Shown in pieces: positions 12,388 to 24,765 of a DNA stretch of 64,000 bases. A model generated the notes under the pieces. That model did no database searches. It was not told the DNA's origin and worked only from the letters and a program-made list of their open reading frames with translations. Numbering within the stretch: the first letter of the stretch is position 1; each line of letters opens with the position of its first letter. This DNA is from Formicarius rufipectus (taxonomy: Eukaryota; Chordata; Aves; Passeriformes; Formicariidae). The position numbers were made by a program, and so were the translations under genes. The stretch lies in contig VXAU01002500.1 of assembly GCA_013399695.1 (NCBI GenBank), positions 62,001 through 126,000 of the forward strand. The letters run 5' to 3'.

Positions 12388-14276
12388 CTGAACAAAAAAC
12401 CTGGGAACTTATTCTCAGCTAGGAATAGAAACAGAATGAGGAACTTCAGAAATCCTACCTGTAAACTGGACTAATAAACTAGTTTTCCCAGAAGGAATAT
12501 CCTGCGATCTGACGATAGTCAAATTAAGCCAGTTGCAATAGAAACAGAGAAAAATTATGGACCTATAGAGGACCTGGGAGAAGTTGCACCTTTTTTTTTT
12601 TTTTTTTTCCTTAAGATGCATCTTCTACTGGCATTAATTAGCATCTCTTGTTACAAAGTGTGAACATTTAGCTTTATTTATTAATATTGGGAGGATTTCT
12701 CACATTGCCAGCTGTTGTACCTCGTTCAGTGTTACTCTTCGCATTTCTTTCTTTGCAATATCATCACTGAATGTTGAAGGAAAAATCTTGTAAGTGGACA
12801 GGTGTGGGGATCAGTTCCAGTGAGCAACCACGGGGAGACTGCTCACAGAAGAAAGAGGTTTATCTGGAATACAGAACTTACAATGTGGTTTCTCTGTGGG
12901 GACAGGGATGGCAACCTGTGACAAGGTATGCACAGAAGTACAGATGGCTAAGTGTGGCAAAACTTTTGGGAAAATGACAATAAAATGCATTTTGTTTAAA
13001 AATGGAATCTGCAAATATACAGGTACAAATTCAAAAGGAGTAAAAATAGAAATACAAAAGGTATAAGAGTGTGTCCAGGAACAGGTTTTATGTTGAGAAA
13101 AAAAAAATCTCAATATGCCGAAACATGCAAGTGGGTGAAATAATTTCAACATTTCATTTCATTCCTGAAGTTATCTGAGTTTCCAGAAGATACAAACATT
13201 TCCTTACACTCTACTTAGACATTGCTCAAGCTAACACAGTTTCCATTTTTCAAAAGTCTCTATTTTTCAAAGGTGCTTTATCTTATCTTCACTAGACAAA
13301 AACTGACACATCACAAAACCCTCTGGCACAAGAGACAAGCAGGAACACTGCTTGAACAGGTCTAGGGCACATTTTCTCTGGCTGAGCAGTTCATTCAAAA
13401 ATCCAACCTGTTTTTGCACTCTGTAAGCAGAGCAAGAGCTTGGGAGAAGAAAGGAAAGAAAGCCTAAAGACAACATACTAAGGAGATCTAGAAAGGTACA
13501 GCAATGGAAACTGTCAGGGTCAAATTAACACCCTGCATATGCTCAGTACCAGCAAGTAAAACAGCAATGATATTACTAAAGCAACTCCCTTAACTAGCAT
13601 AGCTTGGTGTCCTGCTTCAACAACTCACTGCTGAGCACAGTAGTGCCAATCAGATGATTTGTGATCATATGCTACACCTAGGTAAGTTTCTAATTCCACT
13701 CATGTTGGGATTTCACAGGATTTTCCAGGATAAAGCTGTGAGCTGTTGCCTTACTTAACTTGCATATTCACTCACTAACTAATATGGGGAAGAGAATCTA
13801 TTTTAATTTACACTGACTTGTGGAAGTGATCTGTCATTTCTACCAGTACAGCAAGACAACACTTTGAGAGGCAGAAAATGATAGTCTTCTCAGCTAAGGC
13901 ATAAACTAGTATTCCAAAAGCAAAGCAGCTGAGAATAAGGGTCAACTTGACACCTAGACTGCACGAGATTAAAACTTCCCTTAAGATTAACGTCAATTCT
14001 TGGAGAGACAGTCTTGTGCAAGAACAGACACAAAGCAGCTTAAGAGTCATTTAGCATACTCCACAACTGCTATATAACACAACAGAGAACTTTGCATCAG
14101 CTTAATGAATGCAATGCTAAACAACATATTTCAGTGGGTTTGAATTACATGCAGAATCAACTTCTGTTTTTTCCTTTTAAATCTAAAACCCAAGAACGCA
14201 ATGATTCTAAAAGCAAGCTCCTGATTTTGATGAAGTCAAACTACAGACCTAAAATTCTGTTTAAGAGTCCAATTTA
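12388..14276. other. AT-rich non-coding DNA, no gene seen
   Basis: A T run lies at about 12591-12609. A strong + donor sequence (ACCTAG followed by GTAAGT) occurs near 13681 without a convincing partner acceptor. Nothing else is supported. Confidence 0.5.
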
Positions 14277-14398
14277 AAACAAAAAAACAAAAAAACAAAA
14301 AAAAACCCAAAAAAAAACACAAAAAAAAAAAAAAAAAAAAAACCAAAAAAAAAACAAAAAAAAAAAAAAAAAAAAAAAAAAAACCACACCCCACAAAA
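14277..14398. repeat. A-rich low-complexity tract (about 120 bp, A with scattered C)
   Basis: The tract is almost entirely A with isolated C residues. The Phe-rich minus-strand frame over it is an artefact. The T/G-rich tract at 58711-58871 is of the same general kind on the other strand. Confidence 0.9.
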
Positions 14399-17149
14399 CA
14401 AGAGGAAAAGACAACAATTGTTATTAATGTGTATTATATGTAAAGACAGAGAAACATAAAGGTGGTTGGGAGGATAATCTGACTCTGTCATTGAGCAGAA
14501 TCTATTTGCAATGTGAAAATAAATTATCCCAAAAGATATCTCTCAAAGAAATCTCAATTTACTCTTTTTATCTTGCTTTGTAGAAACCAAGTAACTGTGA
14601 AAATGTTCAAAGCAACTGATAAAGATTCATGGTATCTTTAAAATGGGCTCTAGGGAGTTCTGATTGAGACACTGAAGTACCAGGGACAAACATGAAATAG
14701 ATTATACTGCATAGGCTTTGTGAGTTTCCAGACAGCTTCAATAATAACCTCTCTCACCTACTCTGTGCTGCAGCTCTTTTATGCTGCTTTCACAACTGAA
14801 GGCATCCTAACATTTCATGTGAGCCAATTCAACTTTGATTAGATGGGATTCCAATCTCTTTTACAGAGACACACGTAAAAGTGGAAGGAACCAACTGATG
14901 CAATATCAAATCTGTCTCTTGGTTCATTTTTGTTTGTGGATACAAGATAAATATTTTGCAAAATATCGTAAATTGTGAAGACAAACATTTGGAAGAAGCA
15001 AGAGTCACCCTTTCATTGCAATTTCTCTGCTAATAAATTATTTAGAAGAACAGAACGTCAAATAGCACACAAAAAGACATTAGACAATTTATCTTCTGTT
15101 TCGCTTGGGATGACAAGCGGTTTTGAAAGGATGACTCACAGTATAACCAGGAAATACACAGAATAAGATAAGAGCACAGGAAAGGAACTCTTAATTGTGA
15201 GTTAAGGTTAATATTATCTTACTGTACAAAAGGACCATGCAACTGTGATTTATACTAAAACACTACCATTTAAGCAGATAACAGCACATATGAATGTACA
15301 CAGGATTAAGTCCCTTCTTGGCGAGGAAGGAAGCCAGTCAGACAGCAGCAAAGTTGGGACCTGCTATGTGTCCCAGCACTCCCCTCCTGCAGAGCCACTG
15401 TCAGCACGAACACCCCTGGTGCCACAGCTCCCACCAGATGGCTTCCCCCGCATTCACACAGTGTGGCCAGGAAGGGCAGTGGCAGCACATGCTGCTCTCC
15501 TGGTATCACTGCTCCTGCTGCCTGCAAACTCGGAGTAACACAGCCACCACCTCCTCCACACACCAGTCCCTACCTGAAGCACTCCTCTTTTAGTGTCAGC
15601 TTTGTGTACCACTTCCCTTAGAACAGTTAGCACTTATTCTGACCCTTTGTGACTACATATGTCATCAACATCAAATCAGTAAAAAAAGTATCAGAATTAA
15701 GGGAACTGAATAAATAGGGCTGAAGCTCTTCTTGGGGACATACTGCAAGAGAATGTAAAATAAAAAAAATCAGCTTTTGAAGCTCATAAGCACCTTATAA
15801 GCAGAGATTTAACATTTAACAGAGCAAAAGATCTGTAGGAGAGGATCATCTGGTCACCAGCTGTGGCAAGGAAGATTTTCTTCCACAGTGCAGTCCAAGG
15901 CCCATCACTTGAAGTCTCACTTTTCTTTAAGGAAAATTAAGTCCATTTTTATGATAAAAAAAAAAAAAGTGAAGAAGGACTTGTGGAGAAGCGCTTGTTA
16001 GGGCTGCCAGCAATAAAAGAATTTCCTGAATGGCAGTATTCTATTTGCATGCCAGAAAACTCCTTGCCAGCTTCCATAAGATCAACAGATGTTAACAACA
16101 CAGGAGCAGAAACAGGAACTATAATCACTATAATCAAGGGGCTCAGTCAAGAGTGGAAGCCTATCACATGACTTCCTTTTCTTTTTTAGCCCCACCCATA
16201 CTCATAGTGCTCACTATACATAATTTTTGACTGGCTGACTGGTTGTCTTTTCCAGTCTGGTCAGGCTGAAAACAGCTGTTTAACATTCTTTGATGAGATG
16301 AAGTTCTTTAATGAGCTTGGTTCCTTACTATTTCACAGTTATATCTGCAAAAACACATCTGAATTACTGCCATTCCATGATGTACCAAAGAATCTCTTTT
16401 CTGTCATGCAAACATCCAAGAAAAAAAACAAACAAAAAAAAAAACAAAGGAAGGGAGAGAGACAATAAAGTTGCAAGAAATGAGCAAAGGAAGAAAAAAA
16501 AGTTAGTAAAAACCATTAGACCAGTAACACCAAAGAAAATTTAGGAGAAAAAATAGTAAGATACTTAAGAGTGGGAAGATGGCAGGAGGCACAAAAAGCA
16601 TATACTGTTGACAGCATAAAAAATAAAGAGAAATAAAAAAGTAAAGAAAGTCTTTAAATTGTATATAAACAATGTGCTTATAAAGATACATAAGTATATA
16701 TAAATGGGTATTGTTGATAAAATTACCACATTAAGAGGAAAACTACATGATTTAGAAAATGATGCTTTAGGCATTATCTTAACTAAAAAGTAATCTTTTA
16801 TTTTATTAAATTACAATTACAAATTCTAAACGTACTAATTATAAACTACTCCAGAACATCTGAAACTATTCAGGAATAATGGCAGGTGTTCATAAGATTT
16901 CAGTTCAAAAAATAATGGTCAGGTGGAAGAACCCTTTCAGAGTTTTAGTACTAAGTGCGAGCTACAGTTTCACTATAGGAAACAAATTCAGCTCAAGTAT
17001 GCTACTTGTTCCAGTACTTTAGGTGATATTTCCACACTTAAGGCTTCATTCTTCAATTACAGAAGCTTACTGAAGCTCATTAGTCACGACATCTATCAAG
17101 AATACGTTTTATTAGTCCCTACATGGAAACTGACACCAGGGATAAACCA
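14399..17149. other. Non-coding DNA with a GC-richer patch at 15.3-15.6 kb
   Basis: Most of the stretch is AT-rich and featureless. At about 15310-15590 the composition rises to roughly 55% GC and three overlapping frames (about 85-99 aa) are open on both strands. This is what elevated GC with few AT-rich stops produces. No motif or splice support is seen. The patch could be an old repeat or a conserved non-coding element. Confidence 0.45.
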
Positions 17150-17228
17150 GACTGTGACTTCTTCAAAGGTTGGACCAGATGATCTTTTGAGATGATCCTA
17201 ACCTGAGCTGTTCCATGATTCTATGATG
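17150..17228 (+). mobile_element. CR1-type LINE, short 3' end fragment
   Basis: The words GGTTGGACCAGATGATCTTT and CCATGATTCTATGATG match the well-known 3' terminus of avian CR1 elements, including the ATTCTATG tail unit in place of poly-A. The copy is diverged and heavily 5' truncated. The left boundary is approximate. Confidence 0.85.
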
Positions 17229-20200
17229 CTTTGCTCTTGGATACAATTCTGCTTGTTTTCAGTTCCTAAAAGTCCATAATGCAGAGCAGCACATCTGGCA
17301 TTATAGGCATACAATACTGTGTGCAGCTGAGTGCAAGGTACTACTACTCCAGTGTGGTATCTCCATGCCACTCAATAAAGGCACAGTTTTCTATATTAAC
17401 AGTCAGGAAGGCATAAGAAAAATCTTAATAGATTCGTTCAGTAGAGGACAAAAATCAAACAGAAGTGTTCTGATCAACCTTAACCTTCTTCAGAATGGTT
17501 TTTTTTTAAAAAAGACCAATGCTCAGCTTAGTATTTGCATTTCAGCTGTTTCACATGGTAAACCAGATTTCACAGAATAAATCTGTATTCTCCAGAAAGA
17601 TAATTACCCATATCAAGCAATGAATGTTCATTATAGTCAAAGACAGAAAAATACGGTTGCTTTGTAATTTTGTTTTCTTTTCAAATAAAATTTCCTAATA
17701 ATTGTAAGGAAAAGGATGAAATTGTTACTACAGTTAATGCAGTTATAATTCAATTTAGTCTTAGCCATTGGCATAAATGTTAATATGTTCTATCCTCTTA
17801 TTCATAAAGCTAGCACTGAAAATTGTATCACAGCACATTATACACTCCCTGTAGCAATGCTCTTGGCTTCAGACCCAATAAACTCAGTTTATCTTTTTTC
17901 ATTGAGTTCCAAATTTATAAGACCTACCTCACTATTTTCATTTGTGATATGAACTTGTCTGACTTGTTTCCCTACTCTACAGCAGTTATTTGTCAACTTT
18001 TGGTAAACGGAAGTTGCTTTAGCATAGAACAACAATTCTCACTTGTTTGGTTGATGCTGCCAGATAAAGTAATTTTTTTTCTAGTTGACTATAAAGCACA
18101 CTGAGTTGCTAGAAGAGAATGAAAAAATGCAAGAAAGACAAATATATAATCACTAAAACAGGTAACTCATGTGAAGACATAAAAGGGATGTAAATCCACC
18201 AGTGTTTTAGTACTGCATATGAAAAAATTCTTCACATTAAAAAAAAAATTAAATTACAGGGATGTGCTTACAAGACTTTCTGCATACTGATCCTGCTATT
18301 TGTGCAAAATTAGCCTTTCAGATCAGCAGTCTTAGAATGTATTAAGACACATTCCTCACTTTTTCTGTTAGAGATTTGCATTCAGTTCTTACAAAGCACT
18401 CAAACAGCCAAGGTAAACTACGTATCTTTCAGATTTCTTTTTTGTTCTTTACCCCAGCCTGCAAGATACATTTGGGTAATTCCCTTCTTTGTGGAGTTTA
18501 CGTAAAGCCCCTGAAGCACATACCATACTGACATACATCAGTTTACACTTCCAAAAATGCCTGTGAACAAATGTTTTTCAGTATTCCCAAGTCTGATTCA
18601 GCATAAATCTCACAGTTTCCTGGGGATCCGTAGGAAGCATGTACTAACATTTTGCCAAGAGCAAAATTTTCCTAGAATTTATCCCTATGAAATTTCAGTT
18701 TTTTTATAGAAAATACACTCAGCTAGATAAAAATATTTTATACCTTTCATTTGAACAGAAACCAATAGAAAGCGTAAAGCCAGTCTACAAATCGTGTCAA
18801 TTTTGCTAGCAATGAGATGTTTTTCCCTCAGTTCTAAGGGTAATTTGTTTAACATGTTCAAAAATGCAGGTCTGAATGCTACATTTAATTTTCAAGAGCA
18901 CTGCATGGTTATCAGAGGATCTGAATAACTCTAGGAAAAACAGGTTCCTGAAAATGCAGGGGCAATAAAAAAACTTTATCATTTGCTTAAAGTTCTCTGG
19001 AGTGTTAGATACCACAAAAAAACACCTCAGTAGTGGTAAAAATTCTAAATTCTAATCAGTAAGCTAAAATACTACACTGTAAAACCCTCTGTCACTACCA
19101 CAGGAATGAAAGAGTACAAAGTATCTTCCTTTTATGAAAGAATTGTTTATTAGTCTTTAAAAGACTGGAAATCTGGCAGGGGAGAGAAACATATGTCAGA
19201 ATTCAATAAAAAGTTAAAATGGTAATAAATATTTAGATGCAAATAGGGGTTCAGGAAGTTTATTCCTGTGCATTCGAATCAGTTTTCAGTCCCTGTGCCT
19301 TTAGACTTCTTGTTGGGCAAATCTTGGCTCATAGCTTCTAAGTTCTAAATTGCTTTAATCTTTGTGATTGAATAATGATGAACTGCAGATCCCAGAATTA
19401 TGTGGCAGAAGCCTTTCATCCATCCATCCAGTTTCTTTGCAAAATGCCTGCTGTCACTGATCATGGTTTCTCCTAGCCCATTTGTTGAACACTAAAGCAA
19501 ATTTCACAGTCCCCCAGCCATAATTTAAAAAGTACTCAGACAAATTAATGGAAGCCTATGTCTCATATCCCCAACTCTGTTAATGAACTGCCTTTCCCAG
19601 TTGTATCATAATTACCAATTTGGCCACAATAAGCTTTAACTAGGACTCACATTTTCTATAAACACACAATTGTTGTACTCTATGAAATACAACACAGTAG
19701 GCAAAACATCCAGAGAGTAACAGAAAACCAAAGGACACATTGACACTATTTTTTAGTTTGACTAAGAAAATTACCTTTATGTGATCATGCTGCATGTATA
19801 TGCCCACACAGGGGTGAATGTGGGAGGAATACTTGCATGTCTGAACAACTCTGAAAGCCTTTATGAGTCTGCAGTGTCTCGCCTGTACTCAATTGCAGCA
19901 AAATGGGTCATACAGGGAGTGGTATTGACAATAAAATTTCCTAAAGGTTTTTATGCAAACACATAGCTGGATAAGAGTCTCCATTATTAATCCAGCTGGC
20001 AATTAACACATCCACCAGGGATGTGAGCTTTTATTCTTGATAAATAACCTATCACCTCAAAGTAAAACAACAACAAATGAAAACACTGCTTGCAGAATTA
20101 CTAACTGCTGCGGAGGGACTGAGGTTGTACAGCAGTGGGCCCACACAGCTATTTACATAAATGTAACACATACAGTACCACAGTGGATTATCCTTTTCAA

Positions 20201-23200
20201 GAGAAAATACTTCACAATTCCCAATGCTATGCCAAAAGATGGAACAAAATGATAACTTCTTATTAAGCAAAGCATGGTCCTAATGGTGAGATAGTCTGAG
20301 TACCAACTACAGTTGTTGACTTAAGAAAACCAGGCAAATGAGGCAATAGCACTAGAAATATTTCCTAACAGGCATCTATTGTATGCAGGGATAGCAAAAC
20401 ATAAATTATAAGGGGCTTAATGCCTCACATCTGCAATTAACACACCTGCTTCCTCATGGTTACAGAATGATTCACTGACAAGGTGTTGTAGGACACACAG
20501 GGCTGTAATGGTGGGCAGTTCTCTCTCTTTTTTAAGGGATAACTGTTTTAGTTATTATTTATTGCTATTTACACAGTAATTTTTATTTTTATTAATTACA
20601 CATGCACAAGTCTCATACATTAGAGGCCTTGCCAGAACATGAGTATTTCTTCATGATGGTGAAATCATCGTAGCACGTTTCTGGTTTCTAACCAAAGCAC
20701 CTGATTCTTATTAGCAACCATTCCATTTTTGTAATCTAAAATCATTTCCTCAAAATCTTATGCCTCAACAACAAAAACAAACTACAGATGTAAACAATAG
20801 CAAAGCAGGAATTCAAGAGTTTTTGTCACATGAGGGGGTATGATCTCGAAGTCCATGTGTTGGCCAGTGCTAACGCTAGATACCTGTGATACCATAAGCC
20901 TGCCTAGAGAAAGACTATAGCAAATATCAGTAATTGCTTTAACGGTGTTTTCTAGCTCACTTCATACTAGACTATCTTCCCTCTTCCATTCAAATTACTT
21001 TGGCATTTCAGTTTTATTTTAATTCTTTCCCATAACAGGAAAAATGTATCATCACAACAAATCCATATCCAGATTTGATGACGGAATTATCACAGTTTTG
21101 AAATTAAATACTAGTGCAGGAAAAGGAATATTTTTTTTAAGTCAGATTTGGAGAAGCAGCATGGGTTACTTTCCCATCTGTTCAGCTGGTTTTTTTAAAT
21201 ACAAATGAAATGCAATTTATTTCAGGAATTTATAGCTCTCTAAAATTAGCTCACTTTTTCCTTTTTCTATTGTAGAAAAATAATACATTTATTTAGCAGT
21301 TGTGGCTCTATTCACAAACAGAATGCTTGCAGAGAGATTCTTTCAAGTGCTTATTATACTATGTGAATTCTAAGACTTCCAGATGTTCTTTCCTATAATA
21401 TATCAGTTAAGACAGCGACTGGAAAATGAACAAATATGACTTCATAACAAATTTAATTGATGTCAAGAATAGATTTAGGTAAATCCATTTTCAGTGTTCC
21501 TACAATAAATCAAATTCCTTTCCAGGCTTGTGTAATGTTCTTTCAAAAACTAAGAGAGTAAAGAAAGCAGTGACCAAGTACACAGAAATTTTCCATGAGA
21601 TCATGCAAAATATTCTGAGAAACCAAAAAAAAACCACGCAAATCGATATCTGGCACACTATATGCCTCCACTGTCTGCTACTACTGGAAAAAACCCCTTT
21701 ATGTAACCATTCATTAATGAAATCTCAATGTACTCATTCATGTGATCACAAAGTATGAATTTAAGCTAAATGAGATAAATGAACCAAAAGAAGTTTGTGT
21801 GACTCGCTCAAGTCTATGCAGTGATCACAGAGTAAATCTAGCTCAGAGTTCCAACTCACTGTTGAAACTCCCTCTCTGTACACTTGACATTGCCAAGCTG
21901 AAATAAGTAGGTTTAAATTAACAGTTTTGAAATTTTCCTAAACTTCAGTAACAAAAAATATTACATAGAGAAAAGTTTGGGGTAGAATTCCTCTCCATTA
22001 TATATTTGAAAAAAAATTGTTCCAGACTAGTTTAACTATCAGTTGTTCACACAGTTTCTGACCATTCTAGAAACAGCACCCACTCACCTCTCCTTAGTTA
22101 AGACAGGTTCACCACTTCTTTCTTCCAGTAGTATGCTTATTTGCTATGCTATGTCACTTTTGGACTACAAATCTGAGGATGAGCGCATGCAGTAAAAGAA
22201 ATTACCAAGATCTCTTTTCCAAGGGAGAAGGCAGGTCAGCTTTTCAGGCACTCAGTACTGCCCACTCACTGGACTGCTCATTGCCCACACCATGTCATGA
22301 GCATTATAGTGACGCAGGCAAAAGACAGTACACACCAGGACCCATGTCTTCTTTTTTGGTCTCCCTGCACTTCACATCTTCATAGTCTGGGTTCAAGAGT
22401 AAGACCTCTCTTCATTAATTCACTGTAGTTTCTAATTCACTGTACCTTCAAACTGATATGTATAATTTCTCTTGATGAAGCTGTTCATTCTTAACTCTTT
22501 TGCCTGCACTTTTAAACTAAACTCCTGACACTTCAAATTTTCAGCTGCTGAACAAATGGAAACTGATTCCATTCATTCAAGGAACTTAACCTATCACTAC
22601 CACAACTACCATCCATTGATGAAGACTCCTCCATAAATAAAACAGGGATGTTTCATCAATCTGAAAGCAAATTTCCAGGTAATCTGCCTTTGTTTGCTAT
22701 GTATTGCCTAAAGGCAGATATGTAAAAACATTCACATCGAGCATCTGCAATTTCACTGAAGAAATGTATATTAAATATTTTAAAACTGAATAGTCAAGGG
22801 TAGTTACTGAAACAAGAAATAGCATTTTCATGCCCTGTACCAGGATGCCTTTACTGCACAACAGTATACATTTAGTAGATTCTACAACTGGGTTAACTCA
22901 TAAAATGGGAAAATAGACAACATTTCAATTACCGAAAAATTTAGGTATTAAGATTTCACTGGATTATAAAAAGCTATTCCTACAAAACTATTCAAAATGA
23001 ACCACTGAAAAAACCTTCTCATTTAGACTGGAAATCAGTTCCACATGGGAACCACCTACAAGCACTCTCATAGACGATGTCAACTAAAGGCAGATTATAA
23101 AGGCAGATTTTCAAGTAGAGCATTTTTACTCCTGCATGGGACAGAAAAACACGTATTATGACAATTCAGGCAATTCAGACAGTGGTGGGCCAGTGGAAAG

Positions 23201-24591
23201 AAAAAAAACCTCAGTAAGCTGTTAAATGCAGCACCTAATACTTGGCTTTAGTAAACAAAACCCTTGAAAACAAAAGAGAACTTCAGCTTGACGTGAGAGA
23301 GGAGGAACTATCAGAGGCATGTGAAGAGAAGATTTAACAGGTCAAGAAGGTGATCCTCACTTGCAGTTCTGAATAGATTTGAGAAGGGTATGGGTACTGA
23401 GAAAGATTTTATCTGAAAAAGGGACAATCCCTGTACAAGTATAGGCCACGATGCACTTTACATAGGTGTTATGGAAGCCACAAGAATGTCCAGTCATGTA
23501 ATGTGGCTGCTCTCATGATCAAAGATCCTTTTATTGTAAATTTCCAAATTCCAGGGCTATCAAGACTGACAAGCACTTAGTATTTCATACTGGACACACA
23601 CTTGTAGACATTTACCTACTACAAACACATGTATGCAACACATAGATGTATGAAATATACACTAACAAGTATAAGCCTGTAAAGCATACAGCAGAAATAG
23701 CACTGGGGGAATTCCTAAGTGTGAAGCTCTAACTAGGGACCATCCTCAAAGACGTCAAAATGAGCTGCTCTCAAACTATCCATTTTGTTATCCCTTCAGG
23801 AGGAAACTAGATGAAAAGCAAAAATCAAGCCTCATGAAAATTTAAGAGAAATATATTCTCTGTATACATGTATCAGTAGCCATAAATAGAAACAAATGTT
23901 ATGCCTGAAGTTTTACAAACGAGTTGATAAGTCTTTGTAACCCAAATCACTTCTAACACAATGATACCTTTACCCCAAAAAGGTGCTGTACATATGAACA
24001 ACACAGATTTGTTCTCCACTTACCACTTCTTCTTTGAATCACATAACTTTTGTATCACTGAATCATGCCATTATAGGATTTTTATGATGAAGATCTCACA
24101 GGCTTCCAGAAAGTAAGTCTCAGAACTATGAATCTCATAGATGATCATGACTCATCACATGCTCTCCTGTCAGCTACCACCCAAGAAGACAGCCAAAAAG
24201 AACCTAATGGTTAGTGTTCCTGGTACTGACTGAATGAAAACACAGGAGCTACTGGCATGATGGGCCAGAACACGCAAGATGGGAGGCAGAAAGAGATATC
24301 ATGTCAGTAACAGCCATGAAAAGAAATGAGAAGAAAAGCCCAAGCTTTTTGAGGCAAAACACCCGGCCCAACAGTCAGTTTTGCCAAAAACAACCACCTG
24401 CAGCATGTCCACTGACCTGCAGCAGAAATATTATGTCCAAGCTTTTCATAGAAACACTGCAGCAAGGCCCCAGATACTCAGACAGAAGGAACCATCCTAT
24501 AAGTAATTTCACACTTCAGAAGCCGCCCAGCTGAAGAAAACTGAGCATGCGGTAGAAGAACATCTTCTCCACGGTGCAGGAAGGAGCTGAT
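17229..24591. other. AT-rich non-coding DNA, no gene seen
   Basis: No exon, RNA gene or clear repeat was supported in this 7-kb stretch. A minus-strand donor-like site (GGAGAG followed by GTGAGT) near 22090 has no good acceptor. A small duplicated word (AAAGGCAGATT) occurs at about 23086-23110. Confidence 0.5.
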
Positions 24592-24765
24592 TCAGTCACA
24601 CATCATGCCTCTCATGCCATTACAAAACACCTGCACTCTTGTTCCAAGCAACTGCATGCACGCTGCTATGGCAATCAGCAGTAAAATTGCCATGAAGATT
24701 ATCCCAAGAACCACGTCTCTATGCAGAGAATAAAAGATAGTTTCTCCTTTCCAGCGGCTACACAT
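24592..24765 (-). CDS. Candidate 57-aa small ORF with one predicted membrane segment (unverified)
   Basis: The frame runs from ATG at 24765 to TGA at 24592 on the minus strand and is 57 codons long. Residues about 18-40 (VVLGIIFMAILLLIAIAACM followed by QLL) form an unbroken hydrophobic stretch of membrane-spanning length. HRD precedes it and GTR follows. The C-terminal part contains CNGMRGMMCD with two cysteines. The start context has a purine (G) at -3 but T at +4. It matches no single-pass micropeptide family I know, such as sarcolipin or phospholamban. It could be a real microprotein, a terminal coding exon or a chance frame: hydrophobic runs are easily produced by T-rich sequence. The frame extends only six codons upstream of the ATG before a stop. 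Confidence 0.18.
   Translation of the reverse strand: MCSRWKGETIFYSLHRDVVLGIIFMAILLLIAIAACMQLLGTRVQVFCNGMRGMMCD

Noticed and set aside
14261..14491. Phe-rich minus-strand ORF
   Set aside because: It is a translation of an A-rich low-complexity tract. The same applies to the frames over 2647-2701, 8387-8444 and 58711-58871.
15245..15593. Overlapping 85-99-codon frames on both strands
   Set aside because: The local GC rise explains the lack of stops. There are no splice sites at the edges and no motif.
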